DNA of 34,210 bases from Novosphingobium organovorum (GTDB taxonomy: Bacteria; Pseudomonadota; Alphaproteobacteria; Sphingomonadales; Sphingomonadaceae): positions 1 to 34,210 of the forward strand of contig NZ_JALHLF010000026.1 in the NCBI RefSeq assembly GCF_022832435.1, read 5' to 3'. The notes beneath the pieces are model-generated. The model made no database searches. It was given only the letters and a program-made list of their open reading frames with translations, and was not told the origin of the DNA. Of this stretch, positions 27,651-34,210 are shown piece by piece (position 1 is the first letter of the stretch; every line of letters starts with the position of its first letter). A program made the position numbers and the translations under genes.

Positions 27651-28535
27651 TCAGGCCGAGCGGATGGTCATGTCCAGCGTCAGGCTTTCCCCCGGCGCCA
27701 GCGCGCGGGTGCCCGGTTGATCACGGGTCGGACGGTTCAGCGCGTCGGGCATCGTGGTCTGCGGTTCGGCGCAGAAGAAATCGCCGCCTGGCGGCACGAA
27801 GAGGTGGAGAAAGCGCGTGCCCGCGCTTTCGAGGAGGATCGCGCCGTCCTTGCGTTCGATCCGGAGCGTTCCGTCCCAGCCGAAATAGCAGTTATCGATC
27901 AGCGCGGGCCGATCGAGCGAGGCCGGGGCGCTCCAGTCGCCCAGCTGGTCAGCCGGGGCGGGGCGGGTGGGCAGCATTGCCTCATCGCCCAGCCACACGC
28001 CTTGGGCTGCGAAGGCGATCGCCTCCACCCCCCTGCGTGCGAACCAGGGGTGAAAGCCGATCCCGGCGGGCATCGTGCGGGTGTCGGTGTTGGTGAGCGC
28101 GAGGCGCGCGTGAAGCCCGTTGGCGGTGAGCGTGAAGGTCTGCCGGGCGGTGAAGGACCAGCCCCAGCGCGCATCGGCCCGATGCGCGTGGGTGAGGGTC
28201 AGGGCGTCCTCGCGGTGTTCGGCAAGGTCCCAGGTCTCCAGCCAGGCGGTGCCGTGGAGCGGATGCGCGATGGCCGGGTGGTTGGGGGCGAGCGCGTGGC
28301 TCTCCCCCTCCCAGGTAAAGAGCCCATGCGCGATGCGGTTGACGTAAGGGGCGAGCGGGAAGCACGCGCTTTCGAGCGGCTCGGTGCTGGCCTCGGGCAT
28401 GGGGCGCAGCACATCGGCGCCCCGGCGGGTGAGCGCGCGCACCATGCCCCCGTGGCGCGGATCGACGCGCAGCGTCCATTCGCCTGCGGTGATCGCGATG
28501 GCCTGGGCGTTTCCGTCGACCGCGACAGCCGTCAT
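27651..28535 (-). CDS. Aldose 1-epimerase (mutarotase)
   Basis: This 294-residue galactose-mutarotase-like protein interconverts alpha and beta anomers of aldoses. Family marks are APYVNRIAHG, PLHGTAW and GIGFHPWF, whose His is the usual acid. FFCAEPQTTMPDALN holds the catalytic Glu. The start overlaps the MFS stop (ATGA), so it is the last gene of the minus-strand xyl operon. In this context it would supply the pyranose anomer that xylose dehydrogenase oxidises. It could also act on other sugars. The terminator at 27586-27612 follows. Confidence 0.87.
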   Translation of the reverse strand: MTAVAVDGNAQAIAITAGEWTLRVDPRHGGMVRALTRRGADVLRPMPEASTEPLESACFPLAPYVNRIAHGLFTWEGESHALAPNHPAIAHPLHGTAWLETWDLAEHREDALTLTHAHRADARWGWSFTARQTFTLTANGLHARLALTNTDTRTMPAGIGFHPWFARRGVEAIAFAAQGVWLGDEAMLPTRPAPADQLGDWSAPASLDRPALIDNCYFGWDGTLRIERKDGAILLESAGTRFLHLFVPPGGDFFCAEPQTTMPDALNRPTRDQPGTRALAPGESLTLDMTIRSA

Positions 28536-29935
28536 CCTTGCATGTCTTCCAGTTCGCGCCCGCGCGTTTCGGTCACCGTCGCGCGCACGAACAGGAACGA
28601 TACAAAGGCGGCGGTGGCGTAGAGCGTGTAGGTGATCGGCAGGCCGGGCCAGCTGACCATGCTGGGGAAGCTGACCGAGATCGCGGCGTTGGCGATCCAC
28701 TGCGCGAAGCCGGCCACTGCCAGCGCGGACCCGCGGATCTGGTTGGGGAACATCTCGCCCAGCATGACCCACATGACCGGACCCCAGCTGATATTGAAGA
28801 ACACCACGTAGGCGTTCGCGGCGAGCAGGGCGATCACGCCGAACGAGCCGGGCAGGTGCACTGCGCCGTCGGCGCCGGGCACCGCGGTCGAGAACGCCCA
28901 GGCGACGAGGCCGAGCGTGACCGTCATGCCCGCCGAGCCGATCAGCAGCAGTGGCTTGCGCCCGATCCGGTCGATCAGCGCGATCGCGCCCAGGCACGCC
29001 CCGATCGAGACCGCGCCCGAGATGATGTTGGTCTGCAGCGCGCTGTCCTCGGAAAAGCCGACCGCCTGCCACAGCGTCGCGCCATAGTAGAACACCACGT
29101 TGATGCCGACGAGCTGCTGGAACACCGCGATGCCGATACCCACCCACAGGATCGGACGGATCTTGCCGGTCGAACGGTCGATCAGGTCGGACAGCTTGGG
29201 ACGGTGATGGTCGGCGGAGAGCGAGGCCCCGATTTCGGCGACCTTGCGCTGGGCGGTCGCCGCGCCGAACAGGCGGGTGAGCACGTCGCGCGCCTCCTCG
29301 GTGCGGCCCTGCGCGACGAGATAGCGCGGGCTTTCGGGAATGCCGAGCAGGGCAAGGAAATAGATCAGCGCCGGGATCGACTGGAGCCAGAACATCCAGC
29401 GCCAGGCCGGGAAGTCGAGCCACAGCGTCGCGGTCGATCCGCCCGCCCAGCGCGCGAGGACGAAGTTGGCGAGGAAAGCGCCGGTGAGACCCGAGATGAT
29501 CATCACTTGCTGCACGCTCGACAGGCGGCCGCGCACATGGGCGGGGGTCATCTCGGAAATGTAGACCGGCGAGGTCACGCTCGCCGCGCCAACGCCCAGG
29601 CCGCCGATGATGCGCGCAATGATGAACACCATCGAGGAACCCGCAGCTCCTGCGAGAAGCGCCGAGCCCATGAACAGGATGGCGGCGAGCATCATCGTGC
29701 CGCGCCGCCCGATCCGGTCGGACAGCCGTCCGGCGATGAACGCGCCGAACGAGGAGCCCACGAGGATCGCGCCGACATTGACGCCGATCCCCAGGCTGCC
29801 GAGGTCGAAAGTGGCTTCAAGCCCGCTCTGGGTGCCGTTGATGACCCCCGAATCGTAGCCGAACATGAAGCCGCCGATCGTTGCCACGGCCACGACCAGC
29901 GCGACCAGGCGGGTATTGACTTCGACCCTGTCCAT
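28532..29935 (-). CDS. MFS sugar:proton symporter (xylose/galactose porter type)
   Basis: This 467-residue transporter has 12 hydrophobic segments. Sugar-porter signatures are visible: GYDSGVINGT, GRLSDRIGRRG, PESPRYLVAQGR, QQLVGINVVFYYG, DRIGRKPLL and MLGEMFPNQIRG. The family takes up hexoses or pentoses with protons. I chose the ATG at 29935 because AAAGGA lies nine bases upstream. The frame extends upstream to 29995 with a hydrophilic segment. It lies between xylC and galM, so xylose is the likely substrate, although L-arabinose or galactose are possible. Confidence 0.88.
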   Translation of the reverse strand: MDRVEVNTRLVALVVAVATIGGFMFGYDSGVINGTQSGLEATFDLGSLGIGVNVGAILVGSSFGAFIAGRLSDRIGRRGTMMLAAILFMGSALLAGAAGSSMVFIIARIIGGLGVGAASVTSPVYISEMTPAHVRGRLSSVQQVMIISGLTGAFLANFVLARWAGGSTATLWLDFPAWRWMFWLQSIPALIYFLALLGIPESPRYLVAQGRTEEARDVLTRLFGAATAQRKVAEIGASLSADHHRPKLSDLIDRSTGKIRPILWVGIGIAVFQQLVGINVVFYYGATLWQAVGFSEDSALQTNIISGAVSIGACLGAIALIDRIGRKPLLLIGSAGMTVTLGLVAWAFSTAVPGADGAVHLPGSFGVIALLAANAYVVFFNISWGPVMWVMLGEMFPNQIRGSALAVAGFAQWIANAAISVSFPSMVSWPGLPITYTLYATAAFVSFLFVRATVTETRGRELEDMQG

Positions 29936-30004
29936 TCCAGTGTATCCTTTCCCATCGGATCGCCCGCGTTTCTCGTCGGTGGCGGTGCGATCCATCGCGG
30001 TTTG

Positions 30005-30877
30005 CTAGGTGTTGGCCTTTCGCACAGGCGCGGCGGGAACCGCGACGCGGAAGGTGAAGATGTCTCCGGCCATGGTCTGCTCGGCCAGCTCCTGCTCGCT
30101 GAGGCCCTGGCGGGCGCTGGTGGCAAAGGCGGTGCGCCCGTCTTCGCCGCCCAGCGTGATCTTGGTGATGTTGCTGACCGGGAAGCGCACTTCGTCGGTC
30201 AGGGTGCCGTCGGGGGCGAAGCGGCGCGCCGCGCCGCCGCTGAAGAAGCCCTGCCACACGCCGCCTTCGGCGTCGCAGATGGCGCCGTCGGGATAGCCCC
30301 AGTCGGCCCGCTCGGGGGTGTTGAAGTCGAGGAACGGGGTCCCCGTATCGGGCGTGCCGTCGGCGCCGATGGCAAAGCGCGTCACGGTGCGCGCCAGCGT
30401 GTCGACGTGGTAGACGAAGCCGCCGCAAGGCGAGATCGCCGGGCCGTTGGTGATGGTGATCGCGGGGATCGGCGTGCGCGTCACCGCGCCCTTGTCGAGC
30501 ACGAAGACCGCGCCGCTTTCGCTTTCCTCAAGGTTGTCCATCGAGCCGAACCAGATGCGCCCTTCGGCGTCGATCGCGGCGTCGTTGAGGCGGTTGTCGG
30601 GCTGGTCCGCGTGGACCTGTGCGATGCGCGTGAAGCTGCCGTCAGCGGGATCGAAGCGGTGCGGGCCGGACTGCAGGCCAGCGATGAGGCCGTGGACCGC
30701 GCTGGGCAGGACCCAGCCGACATGTTCGGGCGCGGACCAGCGCGTCACGTCCTTCGTCGCGGGATCGACCCGGAAGATGGTGTTGTTCTTGATGTCGACG
30801 AACCACAGCGCGCCCTCGATCCAGGTCGGGCCTTCGCCCAGCTGCGCGCCAATGGTCAGGAAGTGTTCTGCCAGCAT
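30005..30877 (-). CDS. xylC: SMP-30/gluconolactonase family xylonolactonase
   Basis: This 290-residue six-bladed beta-propeller lactonase has metal-site residues in LGEGPTW (Glu15), NRLNDAAIDAEG, ITNGPAIS and YPDGAICD. It closely resembles Caulobacter-type XylC, which hydrolyses D-xylono-lactone to xylonate. The ATG at 30877 is chosen because the conserved LGEGP motif follows within 15 residues. The ribosome-binding site is only a diffuse GAG-rich stretch. It follows xylB by 32 bases and precedes the MFS porter by 69 bases. Gluconolactone or arabinonolactone are alternative substrates. Confidence 0.83.
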   Translation of the reverse strand: MLAEHFLTIGAQLGEGPTWIEGALWFVDIKNNTIFRVDPATKDVTRWSAPEHVGWVLPSAVHGLIAGLQSGPHRFDPADGSFTRIAQVHADQPDNRLNDAAIDAEGRIWFGSMDNLEESESGAVFVLDKGAVTRTPIPAITITNGPAISPCGGFVYHVDTLARTVTRFAIGADGTPDTGTPFLDFNTPERADWGYPDGAICDAEGGVWQGFFSGGAARRFAPDGTLTDEVRFPVSNITKITLGGEDGRTAFATSARQGLSEQELAEQTMAGDIFTFRVAVPAAPVRKANT

Positions 30878-30909
30878 CTCTCTCACTCTCGCTCCGGACC
30901 CCGGACTGG

Positions 30910-31695
30910 TTAGCGCCAGCCGGCGTCGATCCAATAGTCGTGGCCGGTACACATACGGGCACCCTGCGAGCTAAGGAAGAGGACAAGTGCGGCCACGTCC
31001 GCGGGCTGGATACGGCCCGAAAGGCATTGTGCGGCAACGATTTCGGCTTCGCCTTCGGGCGTGTACCATTTTTCCTGGCGCGGCGTCTGGACATTGCCGG
31101 GGACGACTGTGTTGACGCGGATGTTGTCGCGTCCCAGATCGCGCGCCAGGCTGCGGGTGAGACCCGCGATGGCGGCCTTGGCGGTCTGGTAGAGGATGAG
31201 GTCGGGCAGCGCGAGGTGCCAGGAGATCGATCCGAAGTTGATGATCGAGCCGCCACCGGCCGCTTTCATCGCCGGGATCACCGCCTGGGCCGCAAAGAAC
31301 TGGTGGCGCAGGTTCACGTTCATGCGCTCTTCCCAGAATGCGGGCGTGACGTCCTCGACCGCGTGGCGATCATCGTTGGCCGCGTTGTTGACCAGCACGT
31401 CCACCCCGCCGAGCGCGGCGATCATTTCGTCCAGCGTCGTCTTGAGCGCGTCGAGATCGGTCAGGTCGAGATGGCGGTAGAGCGGCGTGTGGCGCGCATC
31501 CGGGGCCAGTTCGCGGACCAGCCCGGCGCCCGCTTCGTCCTGGATGTCGACGAAGGCGACTTGCGCGCCCTGCGCGACGAACGCGCGCACGAGCCCTTCG
31601 CCGATGCCGCTCGCGCCGCCCGAGATGATGACCTTCCTGTCCTGGAGGTCGGGATAGATGGCGCTCGCGCCGTGGGGGGAAACGCTGCTCAGCAT
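30910..31695 (-). CDS. xylB: D-xylose 1-dehydrogenase (SDR family)
   Basis: This 261-residue short-chain dehydrogenase has the cofactor motif GGASGIG (26-32), VNNAANDDRH, and catalytic Ser156, Tyr169 and Lys173. Long stretches such as VNLRHQFFAAQAV, NFGSISWHLALPDL, RQEKWYTPEGEAEIVAAQC and CTGHDYWIDAGWR resemble my recollection of Caulobacter crescentus XylB, which oxidises D-xylose to the lactone with NAD. The ATG at 31695 fits the family start. The upstream TTG at 31740 would overlap xylX. The ribosome-binding site (GAGGG) is about 13 bases away. It is the second gene of the xyl operon. Confidence 0.9.
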   Translation of the reverse strand: MLSSVSPHGASAIYPDLQDRKVIISGGASGIGEGLVRAFVAQGAQVAFVDIQDEAGAGLVRELAPDARHTPLYRHLDLTDLDALKTTLDEMIAALGGVDVLVNNAANDDRHAVEDVTPAFWEERMNVNLRHQFFAAQAVIPAMKAAGGGSIINFGSISWHLALPDLILYQTAKAAIAGLTRSLARDLGRDNIRVNTVVPGNVQTPRQEKWYTPEGEAEIVAAQCLSGRIQPADVAALVLFLSSQGARMCTGHDYWIDAGWR

Positions 31696-31729
31696 CGTGT
31701 CGTGATCGCCCTCGTGGTCTTGTGTGGGG

Positions 31730-32851
31730 TTACTGTGCAAGAAGCCCGCGCGCGGCGAGATTGCGGAAAAGGTGCGAGAGCCCGAAGGTCCAGGCCGGGG
31801 CCTCAGCGCTCGTCGTCACGGTGTTGGCCAGCGTGCCCAGGCGTGCGCTGGAGATGGTTACCGTGTCGCCCACCTTGTGGGTGAAGCCGCGGCCCGGCTC
31901 GTCGCGGTCCTGGGTCGGCGCGAACAGCGTGCCGCAGAACAGCACGAGGCCGTCGGGGTACTGGTGTTCGCTCATCGCCTGGCGCAGCAGGTCCTCGGGG
32001 TCGCGGCTGATCTCGCGCATGGTCGAATGGCCTTCGAGCACGTAGCCGTCGGTGCCCTCGATGGTCATCGTGACATCGGCGCTGCGCACGTCCTCGATCG
32101 TGTAGCCGTCATCGAACAGGCGGATGAACGGGCCGATCGAGCAGGAGGCGTTGTTGTCCTTGGCCTTGCCCAAGAGCAGCGCCGAGCGGCCTTCGAAGTC
32201 GCGCAGGTTGACATCGTTGCCCAGCGTCGCGCCCACCGCCTTGCCGTCGGGGCCGGCGACCATGACGACTTCGGGTTCGGGGTTGTTCCAGCCCGAGTCC
32301 GAGCGCACGCCGATCTCGGCGCCCTGGCCCACGGTGGCGAGCACCGGGCACTTGGTGAAGACTTCGGCGTCGGGGCCGATCGCCACTTCGAGGTATTGCG
32401 ACCACAGGCCTTCCTCGATCAGCGTGCCCTTGAGCGCGTCGGCTTCGGGCGAGCCGGGCACGGTCGAGCGGATCGAACCGCCAAGCACGTCCTCGATCTT
32501 GCCGCGCAGCGAGGCGGCGAGCGAATGGTCGCCCCGCGCGCGTTCCTCGATCACGCGTTCGAGCGCGGAGACGGCGAAGGTCACGCCGCAGGCCTTGACG
32601 CACTGCAGGTCGATCGGGCTGAGCAGGGTGGCGGTGTCGAGCACGTCGATCCCCCCCAGCAGCGTTCCGCCCTCGGTCAGGCCGGACGCGACGAGATCGG
32701 CGCTGGTGGGGGCCATTGCGGACATGTCGAAAACCTGGCCGCTGCGGATCTGGATCGGGGTGGGGCCGGCGCCGGTGTCGATCCGGCCGATGAAGGTGCC
32801 GCTACGCCAGTCTTCGGGCAGGCCCTGGTACGGGGCCGTCGCAATAGTCAT
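31730..32851 (-). CDS. xylX: 2-keto-3-deoxy-xylonate dehydratase, fumarylacetoacetase-fold
   Basis: This 373-residue protein of the FAH superfamily resembles Caulobacter XylX, which dehydrates 2-keto-3-deoxy-D-xylonate to alpha-ketoglutarate semialdehyde in the Weimberg pathway. Family segments are LQCVKACGVTFAVSALERVIEE (split by small changes), LWSQYLEVAIGPDAEVFTK, WNNPEPEVV with metal-binding acids, and LGNDVNLRDFEGRSALLLGKAKDNNA. The ATG at 32851 has AGAGGAAA upstream. It is the first gene of the minus-strand operon. L-arabinonate-derived substrates are an alternative. Confidence 0.88.
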   Translation of the reverse strand: MTIATAPYQGLPEDWRSGTFIGRIDTGAGPTPIQIRSGQVFDMSAMAPTSADLVASGLTEGGTLLGGIDVLDTATLLSPIDLQCVKACGVTFAVSALERVIEERARGDHSLAASLRGKIEDVLGGSIRSTVPGSPEADALKGTLIEEGLWSQYLEVAIGPDAEVFTKCPVLATVGQGAEIGVRSDSGWNNPEPEVVMVAGPDGKAVGATLGNDVNLRDFEGRSALLLGKAKDNNASCSIGPFIRLFDDGYTIEDVRSADVTMTIEGTDGYVLEGHSTMREISRDPEDLLRQAMSEHQYPDGLVLFCGTLFAPTQDRDEPGRGFTHKVGDTVTISSARLGTLANTVTTSAEAPAWTFGLSHLFRNLAARGLLAQ

Positions 32852-32880
32852 CCGGTGATTTCCTCTCCACAAGTATTAGC

Positions 32881-32909
32881 GTTATCTATGAACGCGACAA
32901 AGGCGTCAA
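32881..32909 (-). promoter_or_regulatory. Predicted sigma-70 promoter and operator-like core for xylX
   Basis: On the minus strand TTGACG (32909-32904) and GATAAC (32886-32881) are separated by 17 bases, which places the start about 20-25 bases before xylX ATG. The -10 region continues as GATAACGCTAAT, a TAxCGxTA core like those bound by LacI-family repressors. Repression of xylX by the LacI-type gene at 26459 is inferred. The rest of the 330-base gap to the glycoside hydrolase (to 33181) shows no gene. Confidence 0.45.
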
Positions 32910-33181
32910 GATGCGTCGTTCGCCGATGGCGCGATGGGCGATGAAAGTTGCGGATATCGGCGCATGGATGCCGTGTTAAAGCGACGCTGAAAGAAAATTG
33001 GCGCGCTCACATTCATCTTGGCTTCGGGCCGCGCAAGGGGAAGGGTGGAGCGCGCAAATTCCGCCCCGATTCGCACGATCGCGCGCGCCGCTGTGATACG
33101 GACGTGTTCCGGCGGGCGGGGCGGGCTATGGTCCGGCAACCGGGCGCGGCCGCGCCGGGGCGAGACAGGGGAGAGCGAGGA

Positions 33182-34210
33182 ATGATGGCAGGGATCGGGA
33201 ATTGGGTGCGCGCTGGCCTGGCCGTCTGGCCCTCCGTGCTGGGGCTGGCGGGCCTTGCCAGTCCGGCCTGGGGGGGCACCGCGCTGCCGCGGATCGAAAC
33301 CCACGGCGCCCGCCACGCGCTGATCGTCGACGGCGCGCCTTTCCTCATCCTTGGCGCGCAGGCCAACAATTCGAGCAATTACCCCTCGCAGCTCGATGCC
33401 GTCTGGCCGGTGCTCGACGCGATCCACGCCAACACCCTCGAAATTCCGGTCGCCTGGGAGCAGATCGAGCCGGTCGAGGGGCGTTTCGATTTCTCTTATG
33501 TCCAGACGCTGCTCGAGGCCGCGCGCGCGCACGACAAGCGGCTGGTGCTCTTGTGGTTCGGCACCTGGAAGAACACCAGCCCGAGCTATACTCCCGCCTG
33601 GGTCAAGCTGAACAACGCGCGCTTCCCGCGCATGAAGGCGCCCGACGGTTCGGACCATTACGCGCTCACGCCCTTGGCGCCGGCCACGCTGGCGGCCGAT
33701 CGCGCCGCCTTCGTTCAGCTGATGACGTACTTGCGCGATCACGATCCGCAGAACACCGTGATTCTGATGCAGGTCGAGAACGAGACCGGCTCGTACCGCG
33801 TCCCGCGCGACTATTCGGCCAGCGCCGATGCGCTGTTCGCGCAGCCGATCCCGGCCGAGCTGGCCCGCCGCACGGGCAAGTCGGGGACCTGGCAGGAGGC
33901 TTATGGCAAGCAGGCGCCGCGCGCGTTCCAGACCTGGTATCTCGCCCGCTTCGTCAACGCGGTGGCGGCAGCGGGCAAGGCGGTCAAGAACCTGCCGATG
34001 TACGTCAACGCCTCGCTCGCCGGGCCCTCCAACGTGCCCGACCCGACCGGGGTGGCGAGCGGCGGGCCGCAGTGGGACGTGCTCGACATCTGGAAGGCGG
34101 CGGCTCCCGCGATCGATTTCGCCGGGCCCGACATCTACGATCCCAAGAGCGCCAACGCCGAAGCCTATCTTGAACGCTACGATCGCCCCGACAACGCACT
34201 GATGGTGCCC
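33182..34210 (+). CDS. GH35-like (DUF5597-type) beta-galactosidase, N-terminal part (cut by window end)
   Basis: The frame is open from ATG 33182 to the window end (343 residues seen). A signal peptide (WVRAGLAVWPSVLGLAGLASPAWG) is followed by a TIM-barrel-like start: PFLILGAQANNSSNYPSQ, NTLEIPVAWEQIEPVEGRFDF, KRLVLLWFGTWKN and ILMQVENETGSYR, in which NE is the likely acid/base of clan GH-A. This fits GH35/GH42-like enzymes with a C-terminal DUF5597 domain, which is outside the window. GGGGAGAG lies six bases before the ATG. It is divergent from xylX and could liberate galactose from xyloglucan or galactan side chains. The nucleophile Glu is not in the visible part. Confidence 0.8.
   Translation, partial: MMAGIGNWVRAGLAVWPSVLGLAGLASPAWGGTALPRIETHGARHALIVDGAPFLILGAQANNSSNYPSQLDAVWPVLDAIHANTLEIPVAWEQIEPVEGRFDFSYVQTLLEAARAHDKRLVLLWFGTWKNTSPSYTPAWVKLNNARFPRMKAPDGSDHYALTPLAPATLAADRAAFVQLMTYLRDHDPQNTVILMQVENETGSYRVPRDYSASADALFAQPIPAELARRTGKSGTWQEAYGKQAPRAFQTWYLARFVNAVAAAGKAVKNLPMYVNASLAGPSNVPDPTGVASGGPQWDVLDIWKAAAPAIDFAGPDIYDPKSANAEAYLERYDRPDNALMVP

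Noticed and set aside
27651..29423. 590-residue minus-strand frame joining an MFS shadow to galM
   Set aside because: Only the part from 28535 matches a mutarotase. The upstream part is an off-frame reading of the MFS gene.

Overview
This GC-rich window from an alphaproteobacterium holds a complete uptake [NiFe]-hydrogenase gene cluster, followed by a xylose-catabolism cluster. The xylose genes are of the Caulobacter/sphingomonad type (XylX, XylB and XylC look-alikes, a LacI-family regulator, a sugar porter, galM and a glycoside hydrolase). Together with the hup/hyp gene order this suggests Sphingomonadales (Novosphingobium-like) or Caulobacterales. The taxon is inferred from gene content only.

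Layout. Positions 1-837 hold the C-terminal part of an ABC-F ATPase. Positions 834-3059 (minus strand) hold a TPR/GT41 O-GlcNAc-transferase-like protein. The hydrogenase block runs from 3267 to 25131, all on the plus strand. Transcription unit 1 is hupS-hupL-hupE-hupC, with a consensus sigma-54 promoter at 3267-3282. Transcription unit 2 has a second consensus sigma-54 promoter at 7762-7777 and reads hupD-F-G-H-I-J-K, hypA-B-C-D-E, hoxA(hupR), hupT, hupU, hupV, hypF and a DUF3422 membrane protein. These 18 genes overlap or lie at most about 15 bp apart, and a strong inverted repeat closes the unit at 25102-25131. The second block starts with a minus-strand Tat-signal esterase (25140-26144) and a divergent LacI-type regulator (26459-27553), followed by a bidirectional terminator. 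A minus-strand operon then reads xylX-xylB-xylC-MFS porter-galM (32851 down to 27651). A divergent glycoside hydrolase begins at 33182 and is cut by the window end.

How the genes work together. HupSL is a Tat-exported, membrane-anchored hydrogenase that feeds electrons through HupC (cytochrome b) to the quinone pool. HupS carries the six-cysteine proximal-cluster pattern of oxygen-tolerant membrane-bound hydrogenases. HupE probably imports nickel. HypA/B insert nickel, HypC/D/E/F build the Fe(CN)2CO group, HupF-K are dedicated chaperones and HupD cleaves the HupL C-terminus. HupUV lacks a Tat signal and a C-terminal extension, as expected of an H2 sensor that signals through the kinase HupT to the NtrC-type regulator HoxA/HupR. 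That regulator has the GAFTGA sigma-54 contact loop, which matches the two sigma-54 promoters. Both promoters carry an upstream CTTTCCA-N3-TGGA element that is a candidate activator site.

The xyl operon encodes xylose oxidation (XylB), lactone hydrolysis (XylC) and the late dehydratase step (XylX) of the Weimberg pathway. The xylonate dehydratase (XylD) and ketoglutarate semialdehyde dehydrogenase (XylA) genes are not in the window. I found no tRNA, rRNA, CRISPR array, insertion sequence or integrase.
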